A stretch of DNA of 64,000 nucleotides from contig NZ_CP129964.1 in assembly GCF_030503675.1 (NCBI RefSeq), positions 1,178,001-1,242,000 of the forward strand, given 5' to 3'. Below are positions 16,730 to 25,523 of this stretch, piece after piece. The notes beneath the pieces were generated by a model. The model was not told the DNA's origin. It did no database searches and saw only the letters and a list, made by a program, of their open reading frames with translations. This stretch comes from Lutimonas zeaxanthinifaciens (GTDB taxonomy: Bacteria; Bacteroidota; Bacteroidia; Flavobacteriales; Flavobacteriaceae). The translations under genes were made by a program, and so were the position numbers. Within the stretch, counting starts at the first letter, position 1. Each line of letters opens with the position of its first letter.

Positions 16730-17722
16730 ATGAAATTATTTAAAAGAAAACTATTAGCGCTATTATTAATTGTAATTGTAGGGGGAACTGTAAGTTTTTT
16801 CTACTTTAAAAATAAGTTTTTATCAGCTCCACCAAATGAACTGACCGTTTCCAACTTAGGACAGCCTTTCGATTTTAAGTGGGATGGTATGACCTTTAAC
16901 GATGAATACACCCCCAACGCAGCAATGTTAGTCCCTGTCAATATTCCAGGAATTGATCGCACATTCTACATGCAGTTTGATACAGGAGCAACAAATACAG
17001 TGTTGTATTATAAACCTATTCTGTCTATAAATGAAAAGTATGACAACCTCATAAAAATAGATACGATTGAAGGAAAGGTGAGAGCTATGGAAGCCTCAAT
17101 AAAGGTGGGTACTGTTGATGTAAAGGCTACTTCCTTAGGTTTTGTTGGCATGAATAATAAAATTAATTGGACCGATAGTACTGCAGTTAACATCATAGGA
17201 ACAGTAGGTAACGATTTTATAGAGAAAAATCCAATAATCCTGGATTTTAAAAATAATAAAATCACTCTTATAGATTCCTTAAAACAGAAAGCTGAAAGCG
17301 ATAAAGACAACCTCCCTTTTACTTTTGATGGCCGAAAAATATTTCTGTCAGCAACTCTCAATAATGAACCTGCCAGTCTATGGTATGACTCTGGTTCAAG
17401 TATGTTTGAATTAATTGTTGAAGAAAGTACATTTTGGGATTTAGCATCTCCTGGAGCTAAGAAAGAATCATTTTTAACCTCATCATGGGGAAACAAAATT
17501 CCTACACACAGTATTCAAAGCAATGGAGAATTTCAGTTTGGCTCCGTCACCACACCCTTGAAAACAGTAACTTATATGGAATGGCCAAATAAACTGCAAG
17601 CATTCATTTTGAAAGCGGCGAATATTGGAGGCGATTTGGGAGGAATGACAGGCAACAAATTATTCTTAGGAAAAACCCTGATTCTGGATGCGCCAAACTT
17701 ATGCTATACGGTAATAGAGTAG
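16730..17722 (+). CDS. Retropepsin-like (clan AA) aspartic peptidase, membrane-anchored
   Basis: A 330-residue protein with an N-terminal membrane helix (about 8-26). Two catalytic-type motifs are visible: FYMQFDTGATNTVLY near residue 85 and SLWYDSGSSMFELIV near 220. A two-lobed arrangement in one chain is thus possible, with D-T-G and D-S-G triplets. It starts 14 bases after the esterase gene. Substrate unknown. Confidence 0.65.
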   Translation: MKLFKRKLLALLLIVIVGGTVSFFYFKNKFLSAPPNELTVSNLGQPFDFKWDGMTFNDEYTPNAAMLVPVNIPGIDRTFYMQFDTGATNTVLYYKPILSINEKYDNLIKIDTIEGKVRAMEASIKVGTVDVKATSLGFVGMNNKINWTDSTAVNIIGTVGNDFIEKNPIILDFKNNKITLIDSLKQKAESDKDNLPFTFDGRKIFLSATLNNEPASLWYDSGSSMFELIVEESTFWDLASPGAKKESFLTSSWGNKIPTHSIQSNGEFQFGSVTTPLKTVTYMEWPNKLQAFILKAANIGGDLGGMTGNKLFLGKTLILDAPNLCYTVIE

Positions 17723-17761
17723 AAATTGGTTGTCTCACAAAATTAGTTCAAAAACATCATC

Positions 17762-18676
17762 ATGAAAAGAATAAAACTTACTAAATACTTAAAGTACGTC
17801 CTGATAACCTGGATATCATTGACAATTATAATCTGTTTAGGAGGAATAATTAAATACAACGTGGACCTCAATAGGTATATCAAGCAGGATGAACCAAGCA
17901 AGAGGTCTAAAAAAAATAATGCTGTAACTAATGGAACAGAAGTATATGTGGTGGGTTCTATGCATTTTGAAACCAATAACTTTAAAAGAGATGATCTCTA
18001 TACTTATATCAATAAAGTTTCTCCATCTGTTATTTTATATGAAAGTGACAAACAGATAGTAAACAGAATGGTAAATAGAACGGATTTCTGGAGGCAACTT
18101 ACGGGTTCTTTTAACAAAAAGAATCCGGTAGAAAAATTTGTGGCGCTCAGGTATTTAAAAAATCATCCCGAATCCAAAGTTTTAGGCTATGAATGGGATG
18201 AAAGAGATCGATTTCACTTTAAACATAATTATCGAAAGAATATGGGTAAACTTATTGGAACAGCCATCAAACTACATAAGGAAAAGGCATTATCCAATGA
18301 AGATTCTGAAATCATGAATGAATTTTTTATGGTAAACAAAAAATACTTTAACCTCGGGAATTCTAAAACAGTATACGATTTTAATAATCCAATTGCTGAT
18401 AGTATCATTAGAGTTAGACAAGAATATGCCTATGATAAAATTCCCAAAATTTTAAATACTAAAGAGCTATCAGATGAATTAAAAGAGTTTGTACCTGTTC
18501 ATATGGACTATTGGGATACCAGAAATATGGCCATGGTGAATAATATTGTAAATCAAATAAAAAACAACCCCAATAAAAGAATTGTTGTATTAACAGGCTA
18601 TTCACATCGATACTATTTATTTGATGAATTAAAAAAACTGGAAGAAGAATATGATTTTTCTATTAAACCGATATAA
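17762..18676 (+). CDS. TraB/ChaN-like (Tiki-fold) membrane-anchored protein, tentative
   Basis: A 304-residue protein with one N-terminal membrane helix (about 13-31). The soluble domain opens YVVGSMHFETN, followed by VILYESD, and closes with DYWDTRNMAMVNNIV and IVVLTGYSHRYYL. That order (HxE-type opening, Glu/Asp strand, RN..M, closing GxxH) is reminiscent of TraB/GumN and erythromycin-esterase-like folds. Activity is unproven. It is the last of four closely spaced rightward genes (gaps 27, 14 and 39 bases), probably one operon. Confidence 0.5.
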   Translation: MKRIKLTKYLKYVLITWISLTIIICLGGIIKYNVDLNRYIKQDEPSKRSKKNNAVTNGTEVYVVGSMHFETNNFKRDDLYTYINKVSPSVILYESDKQIVNRMVNRTDFWRQLTGSFNKKNPVEKFVALRYLKNHPESKVLGYEWDERDRFHFKHNYRKNMGKLIGTAIKLHKEKALSNEDSEIMNEFFMVNKKYFNLGNSKTVYDFNNPIADSIIRVRQEYAYDKIPKILNTKELSDELKEFVPVHMDYWDTRNMAMVNNIVNQIKNNPNKRIVVLTGYSHRYYLFDELKKLEEEYDFSIKPI

Positions 18677-18721
18677 TTCATGGCTACTTTCTCGATCCAA
18701 TTGAAATGAATTCATACATTG

Positions 18722-18837
18722 AAACGCAAATAGAAACATGAACGTTTGCGTTTTGCTGTTTGCTACGCACCCGTTGAATAGAACAGCAACGCTGCGCAAA
18801 CATCCACTCTCAACGGATCATCACCAAAACGTTGTAG
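18722..18837 (+). repeat. S10: hairpin-rich spacer ending in an R'-type box
   Basis: AAACGCAAA (18722-18730) pairs with TTTGCGTTT (18745-18753). CCGTTGA (18771-18777) pairs with TCAACGG (18810-18816), and GTTTGCG also faces CGCAAAC at 18795. The block ends with GTTGTAG (18831-18837). That last box matches 6 of 7 bases with CGACAAC after the next gene, so a cassette starts here even though this site is not a standard one. Confidence 0.45.
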
Positions 18838-18896
18838 TTTATAAATGAGGTAACATTTTTATTAGAGCATCGTCTTTACGCTAAAACATCTAATAA

Positions 18897-20117
18897 ATGA
18901 ACTTTAATTCAATCAAAATTTCGCTTGCAGTACTTTCTGCATTCTTCTTTCAACTTATTGCTACTGCACAAGTGGCAGACAAAATAGAGTTAACTGAAGA
19001 CAATCAGCTTTTAGGTTTAGGAACGCAGTACATCTTAAAATCTGATATTTTACAAGAAGACCGTCCAATTATTATCTCCTTACCAAAAGGATACAAAGAG
19101 GGGGAAACAAATTACCCTGTTCTTTATCTTTTGGATGGATTGGGTAACATAAAACATCAAGTTGGTACAGTTGAACTTTTAACAGAATCAGGAATTATCC
19201 CCCCAATGATTATTGTGGCTATAGAAAGTTTAGACAGGGCAAGAGATTTAACGCCATCACATGCAGGCCAAGATGTTCATGGAGGAGCAGGTACAGATAT
19301 ACCTCAAAGTGGAGGCGCTCCTAGTTTTCTTCAGTTTTTAGAAAACGAGTTGATTCCATATGTAGAATCCAATTTTCGAACTCATCCCTATCGACTATTG
19401 GAAGGGCATTCTTTTGGTGGATTATTCTGTACATATGCATTGATGAACAAACCAGAATTGTTTAATGCATTCATCGTTCAGGCACCTGCTTTATGGTGGA
19501 ATAAAGAAGAAATGACCGAGCAAGCTAAAGATTTTTTCAATTCTAATGATTCCCTGGATATTACCGTTTATTTTGGAGCTGGTGAAGCTGAAGGCTGGGG
19601 TATGCGGCAAGAATTAGCTCGTTATGTAGATGTTATTAAACAGAATCCCCCTAAAAAATTCCGTTGGAAACATGAAGAAACAACTAGCGGTGAAGAACAT
19701 ATGGATTCTCGTTTATTATTAAATTATTATGGTTTGAAATTTGTGTTTTCTGATTTAAAGGCTTCTGAGGATTTGAAAACAAATTATAGTGACGCATCTT
19801 TTTTGCAAGGTGAGCAGGAATTAAGAGATAAATATGGGCCAAATGCCAGAAGGCCGGCCAGTGATTATTTTAACATAATTTTGGAATTGCTACATAAAGA
19901 AAATAACCTGGGAGCAATAACAGTATATAAAAGAGCTGCAGAAGCATATCCAAAGTATATTATGTTTTTAAATAATTTAGCTGCCTTGTATGAGAAAACA
20001 AACCAATTGGATAAGGCTATTGAGACTTATAGGTCGGCAGTTACGGTTTCAAAAAAAATGAAGTTAGGATTCGAGGAAGGTTATCAAAAAGAAATTGAAA
20101 GATTGAAAAAAAGCTAA
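18897..20117 (+). CDS. Secreted Fes/IroE-like esterase with C-terminal TPR
   Basis: A 406-residue protein with a signal peptide (ends ATAQ). Esterase domain with RPIIISLPKGY, YPVLYLLDGLGNI, nucleophile motif GHSFGGLF and EEHMDSRLL near the end of the domain. Residues ~330-400 are helical and TPR-like (AYPKYIMFLNNLAALYEKTNQLDKAIETY). The family hydrolyses siderophore or other esters; the substrate here is unknown. It is alone between S10 and S11. The closest relative in the window is the partial gene at 63476, with a similar LEVLT..APPMIVVGIES segment. Confidence 0.75.
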   Translation: MNFNSIKISLAVLSAFFFQLIATAQVADKIELTEDNQLLGLGTQYILKSDILQEDRPIIISLPKGYKEGETNYPVLYLLDGLGNIKHQVGTVELLTESGIIPPMIIVAIESLDRARDLTPSHAGQDVHGGAGTDIPQSGGAPSFLQFLENELIPYVESNFRTHPYRLLEGHSFGGLFCTYALMNKPELFNAFIVQAPALWWNKEEMTEQAKDFFNSNDSLDITVYFGAGEAEGWGMRQELARYVDVIKQNPPKKFRWKHEETTSGEEHMDSRLLLNYYGLKFVFSDLKASEDLKTNYSDASFLQGEQELRDKYGPNARRPASDYFNIILELLHKENNLGAITVYKRAAEAYPKYIMFLNNLAALYEKTNQLDKAIETYRSAVTVSKKMKLGFEEGYQKEIERLKKS

Positions 20118-20177
20118 CGACAACAATGTGTATAATGCTTACCTTGCACGATATGCACCATTCATACATCGTTAGGC
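20116..20177 (+). repeat. S11: attC-like site, short form
   Basis: Left box CGACAAC (overlapping the upstream stop codon), arm AATGTGTATAATG, right arm CATACATC, right box GTTAGGC. The last is the exact textbook integron R' core (GTTRRRY). The boxes do not match each other (3 of 7) but each matches its own cassette. Confidence 0.65.
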
Positions 20178-20220
20178 AACATATAACAAATTTTGTCGTT
20201 TGAATCAAAATACTTACCTT

Positions 20221-20234
20221 TAACGTTAGTAACG
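20221..20234. promoter_or_regulatory. Palindrome upstream of the higB-like gene (possible operator)
   Basis: TAACGTTA (20221-20228) overlaps CGTTA-g-TAACG (20224-20234). Both are perfect small palindromes 8 to 22 bases before the toxin start. Autoregulation by the HigA-type antitoxin is the natural reading. Confidence 0.4.
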
Positions 20235-20242
20235 CAAAAGAT

Positions 20243-20524
20243 ATGATTCAATCCTTTGGTTCAAAAGAAACCGAACAAATATGGAATGGAATGCGGGTAA
20301 AAAAAATTCCACTGGAAATTCAGTCAGTTGGTAGGAGGAAATTAAGAATGCTTCATAACTCACAAGATGTTAAGGACCTAAGAATTCCTCCTTCAAATAG
20401 ACTCGAAAAATTGTCAGGAAATTTAAAAGATTTTTACAGTATACGAATTAATAAACAGTGGAGAATAATTTTTACTTGGGATAATGGCCATGCTAATGAA
20501 GTGAAAATAACTGATTATCATTAA
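20243..20524 (+). CDS. higB: HigB-like toxin (RelE/ParE superfamily)
   Basis: A 93-residue protein with the HigB pattern: MIQSFGSKETEQIWNG opening, RKLRMLHNSQDVKDLRIPPSNRLEKL core, and closing YSIRINKQWRIIFTW with the conserved basic and aromatic residues. HigB toxins cleave mRNA on the ribosome. The gene order toxin-then-antitoxin is characteristic of HigBA. The module fills the cassette S11-S12, whose outer boxes are perfect complements (GTTAGGCAAC / GTTGCCTAAC). Confidence 0.9.
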   Translation: MIQSFGSKETEQIWNGMRVKKIPLEIQSVGRRKLRMLHNSQDVKDLRIPPSNRLEKLSGNLKDFYSIRINKQWRIIFTWDNGHANEVKITDYH

Positions 20525-20535
20525 ATGAAAGAATT

Positions 20536-20838
20536 ATGAAAAAATTATCAAATATACATCCAGGGGAAGTTTTATTACATGAGTTTCTTGAACCATTGGA
20601 AATATCGGCATATCGCCTTTCTAAAGATTTATTAATTCCACAGACTAGAATTTCTCAAATTATTAAGGGGAATAGACGAGTGACAGCAGATACGGCATTA
20701 AGATTGAGTAAGTATTTTGGGAATTCAGCTAAATTTTGGCTGGGAATACAAGATGACTATGACATAGAGGAAGAAAAGCATTCAAAAGAAGCTGAGCTCA
20801 ATGAAATCAATCATTTTGAAAATAACAACGTTGCCTAA
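20536..20838 (+). CDS. higA: HigA-like XRE antitoxin
   Basis: A 100-residue protein. Residues ~8-75 form the HigA-type helix-turn-helix (IHPGEVLLHEFLEPLEISAYRLSKDLLIPQTRISQIIKG, then TADTALRLSKYF and FWLGIQDDYD). It starts 11 bases after the toxin stop and ends within the left box of S12. It neutralises the toxin and likely represses the operon through the upstream palindrome. Confidence 0.9.
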   Translation: MKKLSNIHPGEVLLHEFLEPLEISAYRLSKDLLIPQTRISQIIKGNRRVTADTALRLSKYFGNSAKFWLGIQDDYDIEEEKHSKEAELNEINHFENNNVA

Positions 20839-20889
20839 CAACGTGTATAATTAATTGCCAGCCATTTGTAAATAGCCAAACCATCAGCC
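20833..20889 (+). repeat. S12: attC-like site with eroded right box
   Basis: Left box GCCTAAC (20833-20839) is the exact attC R'' core. It is followed by AACGTGTATAATTAATTGCC. The right side is GGC-poor and ends ATCAGCC where GTTAGCC would be expected. The left half is excellent, the right half degenerate. Confidence 0.5.
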
Positions 20890-20905
20890 TCAATAAAAAA
20901 CTCAA

Positions 20906-22150
20906 ATGAGAAAATACATCTTACTCATCATAACTTTTGCATCATTCTTTTCTTCTTTTCAGGTAATTTCGGCACAAGCGAATGCAATTGAAACAGAAAT
21001 TACTGATTCTTTATATTCAGAATTGCTTGAAGAAAACAGAGAGTTTTGGGTTAAATTCCCTGAAAATTATAACCCAGACAGCAGTACAAAATATCCTGTT
21101 GTTTATTTGTTAGATGGGTTTTCATTGAAAAATAGTTTGGAAGCCGTTTATGAAAATTATTGGGGGCATTATTTACCGCACATGATTATAGTTGGAATTT
21201 CTAATAGAACCAACAGGGTAAGAGATCTCACTACTTCACAGATCAAAATGAGGCGTGGGAGCGTTATGAATGAAAATACTGGCGGCGCTGAAAACTTTAC
21301 GCAATTTATTGAAAAAGAACTTATTCCATACATTGACAAGAAGTACCCTACTACGCCTTATCGGACATTAATTGGTCATTCTTATGCAGGGCTGTTTACG
21401 ATAAACATGCTGATCAATCATAAGCATGTTTTTGAAAATTATATTGCTATAGATCCAAGTATTGAATGGGATGATCAAAACTTTTTGAAGGAGGCTAAGC
21501 AAAAACTGACTTCAGAAAATTATAAAGGAAAATCGCTTTTTGTTTCTTTGGCTGCAGAACAGTTACATATGTGGAATGAAGATATAACCATAGATAATAT
21601 TATGGACGACTCTTCAGAATTCACTTTGTTTGCGCGTTCAATCATTGACTTTTCAACTTTTGCTGAATCTGAAAAACAGAGTGGATTAAATTTCTATTGG
21701 AAGGTTTATAATGAAGATTTACATGGCACAGTTCCACTCCCATCAATGAGAGATGGACTGGTTTTTCTTTTTAAATGGTATCAGTTTAAATCTCCACAAA
21801 AATATAATAACCCTGAAACGACAGTTGAAGAATTGATGGAACTATTGGGAAAACAAGAAGAAATTTATTCAACACATTTTGGTTATCCCTTCCCTCCAAT
21901 GATTGAGGAAATGTTAAGTGGATATGGTTATATGAATTTGGAGATGGGGCAACCTGAAAAGGCATTTATGTTTTTCAAAATGAATATTAACTATTATCCC
22001 AAAAGCGCAAGTGCCCAAAATTCAATGGCTGACTATTATGAGACTAAAAATGACCATGCCAGCGCTTTAAAATATGTAACCAAGGCGTTTGAACTAAGTG
22101 GAGAAAATAAATACAAAGACAGAATAAAAGAACTTGAAGGAAAGAATTGA
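20906..22150 (+). CDS. Secreted Fes/IroE-like esterase with C-terminal TPR (second)
   Basis: A 414-residue protein with a signal peptide (ends VISAQ). Esterase core with REFWVKFPENY, YPVVYLLDGFS, nucleophile motif GHSYAGLF (Ala where Gly is usual) and NEDLHGTVPLPS holding the likely His. The C-terminal ~80 residues are TPR-like (ASAQNSMADYYETKNDHASALKYV). It is a single-gene cassette between S12 and S13. Same overall plan as the gene at 18897 but clearly diverged. Confidence 0.75.
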   Translation: MRKYILLIITFASFFSSFQVISAQANAIETEITDSLYSELLEENREFWVKFPENYNPDSSTKYPVVYLLDGFSLKNSLEAVYENYWGHYLPHMIIVGISNRTNRVRDLTTSQIKMRRGSVMNENTGGAENFTQFIEKELIPYIDKKYPTTPYRTLIGHSYAGLFTINMLINHKHVFENYIAIDPSIEWDDQNFLKEAKQKLTSENYKGKSLFVSLAAEQLHMWNEDITIDNIMDDSSEFTLFARSIIDFSTFAESEKQSGLNFYWKVYNEDLHGTVPLPSMRDGLVFLFKWYQFKSPQKYNNPETTVEELMELLGKQEEIYSTHFGYPFPPMIEEMLSGYGYMNLEMGQPEKAFMFFKMNINYYPKSASAQNSMADYYETKNDHASALKYVTKAFELSGENKYKDRIKELEGKN

Positions 22151-22275
22151 GGTTAACCACGTTTATAAGTAATGCGGGTTTAAGTGTTAAAAAGAAAAAT
22201 AAAATATAAACAAAGGTAAGTGCAAAACCTAAAGGTTCGTAATTAAAAATCAACGACTGCTCATAACCAACACAT
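22151..22275 (+). repeat. S13: degenerate attC-like site, long form
   Basis: Left box GGTTAAC, arm CACGTTTATAAGTAATGCGGGTTTAAG. The right part has CGACTGCTCATAACCAAC, which fits the right arm of variant B sites, but no clear GTT box follows. Confidence 0.4.
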
Positions 22276-22313
22276 TCTAATTAATTAAACCAAAGAATCA
22301 ATAGACTGCTGAT

Positions 22314-22742
22314 TTGAATTTGTCTGATTACGTAAAAAGAAGAAATGGTGTGCCTTTAGGGGACAGCGATTCGCTACGTAATATGTTGAGCCGTTCCTTG
22401 GGAGCAGGAAAGTTTTCGATATTTTGGCAATACTGGAACCCAATCTGGGGATTCTATCTGGCGAAATATATATTCAAACCGCTTAAGCTCATCTTACCCC
22501 AAGCGTTATCCATAATAATCACTTTTGTTGTCTGTGGATTTATCCATGACCTAGCGATCATGTTATTAAAAAGGGAATTTACCTTACTACTAACTCCTTG
22601 GTTTTTATTTATGGGAAGCAGTCTGGTTTTAAGTGACTACGCGAGAATTGATTACTCAAAATGTCCATGGATAGTGAGAGCTGCAATAAACGTAATAATC
22701 ATATCAGTTTGCTTATTTTTAGCTTACCAAATAAGAATCTAA
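22314..22742 (+). CDS. Short MBOAT-like membrane protein, possibly a fragment
   Basis: A 142-residue open frame beginning at a TTG; no ATG is available before residue 25. Three or four membrane helices are visible. WQYWNPIWGFYL followed by VVCGFIHDLAIML resembles the conserved histidine region of membrane-bound O-acyltransferases, but full MBOAT proteins are about three times longer. It may be a stand-alone short family or a truncated gene. Located between S13 and S14. Confidence 0.45.
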   Translation: MNLSDYVKRRNGVPLGDSDSLRNMLSRSLGAGKFSIFWQYWNPIWGFYLAKYIFKPLKLILPQALSIIITFVVCGFIHDLAIMLLKREFTLLLTPWFLFMGSSLVLSDYARIDYSKCPWIVRAAINVIIISVCLFLAYQIRI

Positions 22743-22775
22743 AAATGAATTAGAGATGCTAAATTGATTAAACTA

Positions 22776-22843
22776 ATTACAACAATGTGTATCGTACATA
22801 GAACCTGTCGGGATGTTATGACACCATGCACAATCCGTTATAC
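22776..22843 (+). repeat. S14: attC-like site preceding the G+C-rich gene
   Basis: Left box TTACAAC, arm TGTGTAT facing ATGCACA (7 bp with one wobble), right box GTTATAC. It is 68 bp long. The downstream gene has a base composition unlike everything else in the window. Confidence 0.55.
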
Positions 22844-22980
22844 GACAAGGAAGAGGTGACGAGGATACAAAAAAAAACCGACTCGGAAGACCTTTAGAAA
22901 GCGCTCTCGCCATTGGAGAGAGCTCTATTTGAGAAATAAAAGCTAAGATTATTTTACCAGACAATTACTAAAACAAACAT

Positions 22981-25140
22981 ATGCAACAGATCTCTTTTTG
23001 GCAAACATGCTTAGTGGCAGGCTTACTTATGGCCATGCCGGCAACAGTAACAGCGCAGGAAGGTGAGCTCACTCTTGATGACTTGTTCGCAACGCCGAAA
23101 CTCACGGGAACAACCCCGTCCAGGCCTGCCTGGGCACCTAACAGCGAGCACTTCGCCTTTTCCTGGAGTGAACCAGGAAATCCAGGGCGTGGACTCTGGG
23201 TATCTACAAACGATGGGAAGGAAATGCGCCTCCGTTCTAATACGGCATCCGCCTCAGTCCGCGATATTGTCTGGACCGACGCGAACACAATCATCAGCCT
23301 GCGAGGTAACCACCTATGGCAGACATCGCTGAGTCATGGAGACGACCTCCAGTTGATGCCCGTCGAGGCAGGTGCACATCATCTGTCAATATCGCCAAGC
23401 GGCAACCAAGCGGCGTATATACGGAAGGGTGACCTGTGGCTTGCTGACTTCCCTTCCAAACAGAATCGACAGCTTACCGATATCGGCATTGCCAGTCTCT
23501 CGAGCTTACGGAAGGGCCGCTACAGCCGACCGGAACGTGAAATCGGTCCAGGCATCTGGAGTGGGCCAACCTACAAGTGGTCCCCGGATGGTAAGACAAT
23601 CGCGTTTCACGCCGTTGACCGACGTGAGATGCGAAAGGTGCCGTTCCCGGATTACCTTGCTGCCGAAACCAATCCCAATGAGGTACGCCGAGGATACCCG
23701 GGCGATCCAAACGAGATTCGCAGGGTTGGCCTGCTCGATGTAGAAAGCGGTAACATTATATACCTCGATTTGCCGGACCCGCAGGCCAACCAGGTCATCG
23801 ACTTCAACTGGTCACCGGAAGGAGCTCTGCTAATTGATACCGCATCCGATACGGCGGTTGAACGTAAGTTGTTCGTCGTTGCACCTGGGGAAAGCCAACT
23901 GCGAGAAATTTGGCGTGGTGTTCGAGAGAGCCGCATGTACACATCATTTGGATCTACATGGCATCCGGATGGGCAGCAGGTCGTTTTCTTAAGCGATATG
24001 GGTGATCGTTACGGCCTTTATACGATCGATGCCTCTCCGTCTCGGGATCGTCCGCAACTCCTGACAGATCCGTCCTACGATGTGCTGTCCGCTCCAAGTA
24101 TTGCTGGTGATGCACTGTTTTATGCAGGAAATGGCGTTAATCCATACGAACAACACGTGTATCGTTTGAATATGTCCGGGGGCGATCCCGAGCAGGTGAC
24201 GCGTCTTTCTGGCCGCAACGTTGGCTACCCCTCACCGGATGGCCGGCACTTGGTGTTCATGCACAGCAACGACACATCACCGCCCGAGCTTTACGTGGTA
24301 AGCAGCAAGGTTGGCGACGCTAAGCGAATAACCCACTCCCCGTTGCCTGCCTTCACGGAGCGAACCTGGGCGGCTGCGGAATACGTGAGTTTCCCCAGTC
24401 TTGTAGATGACTACACGCTGCATGCCCGGATTCTGAAACCTGACAACATGCAGCCCGGTAAGAAGTATCCAGTGCTGTTTGGGCCCGTATATTCGAATAC
24501 AGCGAGGAACCGCTGGGCCGGTAATTACAGCCTTGTACAGCAGCTTTTAGCCGAGAAGGGGTATATTATCGTACAGGTGGATTCACGAGGTAGCAACGGT
24601 TATGGCCGGGCATTCCGGGAAGAGTTCCTACTGGGCTTTGCTGATCAGGACATTGAGGATTATGTAAGTGCCGTTGCATACATGGAGTCACTGGCTTATG
24701 TAGATCCCGATCGCATCGGCATCTGGGGCAGCAGTTACGGTGGCACACTCTCCGTTTATTCGCTGTTGATGAAGCCGGGCTTATTCCAGGCGGGTGTTGC
24801 CGCTGCGGCGGCTGTTGACCCGATGTTCTTTGGTACGGATGATGTTGCGATTGTTCGCAGCCCACAGACACACCCTGAGATTTTCGAAAGAAAAGCGCTC
24901 AACTATGCAGCGAATCTGCAGGATAAACTCCTGTTCATCCACGGCATCCAGGACCATGTGGTACCATTCAGGACGACGGCCGTATTAGCTGAAGAACTGA
25001 TTAAACAGGGCAAGGACTTCGACTTTGTGTTTGCACCCGGTGCGACGCATGGATGGAGCCGTGAGCGGGATTACAATCGCTACCTGTTTGGCAAGATCAT
25101 TGAATACTTTGACCGACACCTAGCCGTTCCGTCTGAGTAA
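22981..25140 (+). CDS. S9 family prolyl oligopeptidase/dipeptidyl peptidase, likely acquired from a G+C-richer organism
   Basis: A 719-residue protein with a signal peptide (ends VTAQE). Residues ~30-450 form a beta-propeller built of WD-like repeats (APNSEHFAFSW, SPSGNQAAYI, SPDGKTIAFH, HPDGQQVVFLS). Residues ~450-715 form the peptidase domain with motif WGSSYGG (Ser585), Asp658 in HGIQDHVVP and His690 in ATHGWSRE, a complete triad. Family members release dipeptides from peptides. The gene is strikingly G+C-rich; for example, 24181-24240 has 39 of 60 G or C. Its codons resemble those of gamma-proteobacteria. Confidence 0.9.
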   Translation: MQQISFWQTCLVAGLLMAMPATVTAQEGELTLDDLFATPKLTGTTPSRPAWAPNSEHFAFSWSEPGNPGRGLWVSTNDGKEMRLRSNTASASVRDIVWTDANTIISLRGNHLWQTSLSHGDDLQLMPVEAGAHHLSISPSGNQAAYIRKGDLWLADFPSKQNRQLTDIGIASLSSLRKGRYSRPEREIGPGIWSGPTYKWSPDGKTIAFHAVDRREMRKVPFPDYLAAETNPNEVRRGYPGDPNEIRRVGLLDVESGNIIYLDLPDPQANQVIDFNWSPEGALLIDTASDTAVERKLFVVAPGESQLREIWRGVRESRMYTSFGSTWHPDGQQVVFLSDMGDRYGLYTIDASPSRDRPQLLTDPSYDVLSAPSIAGDALFYAGNGVNPYEQHVYRLNMSGGDPEQVTRLSGRNVGYPSPDGRHLVFMHSNDTSPPELYVVSSKVGDAKRITHSPLPAFTERTWAAAEYVSFPSLVDDYTLHARILKPDNMQPGKKYPVLFGPVYSNTARNRWAGNYSLVQQLLAEKGYIIVQVDSRGSNGYGRAFREEFLLGFADQDIEDYVSAVAYMESLAYVDPDRIGIWGSSYGGTLSVYSLLMKPGLFQAGVAAAAAVDPMFFGTDDVAIVRSPQTHPEIFERKALNYAANLQDKLLFIHGIQDHVVPFRTTAVLAEELIKQGKDFDFVFAPGATHGWSRERDYNRYLFGKIIEYFDRHLAVPSE

Positions 25141-25523
25141 ATGTTTGCAGTTGTTTGTTGCAGGCCGATGAGAAACGTCGGGCAGATCTTTAGAATGCCA
25201 CATAATAAACGATATACCATTTGCCTCACCTGAGTTATCTGACAGTGAAATGCATCAAAGAAACATTACCTATATTTGAAAGCCCGGTCGCAAATGCCAT
25301 ATTTGGTCGTTATCTCTTATTATCAACTTTTTAATGTCCTCATTAATAAGTAATAAAAAATGAATAAAACTACTGCGTACATTGTGCACTATTATTAGCG
25401 TTTTAAACGATCAAACGAAAGTATAAACATAAAACAAAGGTCAGTTCTTACCCGAAAAGTTAGTGCCTAATCCCTACTTTTAATATACTGGACCGTTTTA
25501 AGCGATTAAAAAAAACCGAGGAA
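25141..25523. other. Gene-free gap after the S9 peptidase
   Basis: The G+C-rich tail of the peptidase cassette continues to roughly 25195, then the sequence turns AT-rich. TATATTTG at 25271 fits a TAnnTTTG promoter element, but it is 245 bases from the next start. I see no clear attC-like site here, so the right end of the foreign cassette is not defined. Confidence 0.4.

Noticed and set aside
22898-22927. GCTCTC..GAGAGAGC inverted repeat before the S9 peptidase as a terminator
   Set aside because: Stem short and imperfect, and no T-run; left unannotated.
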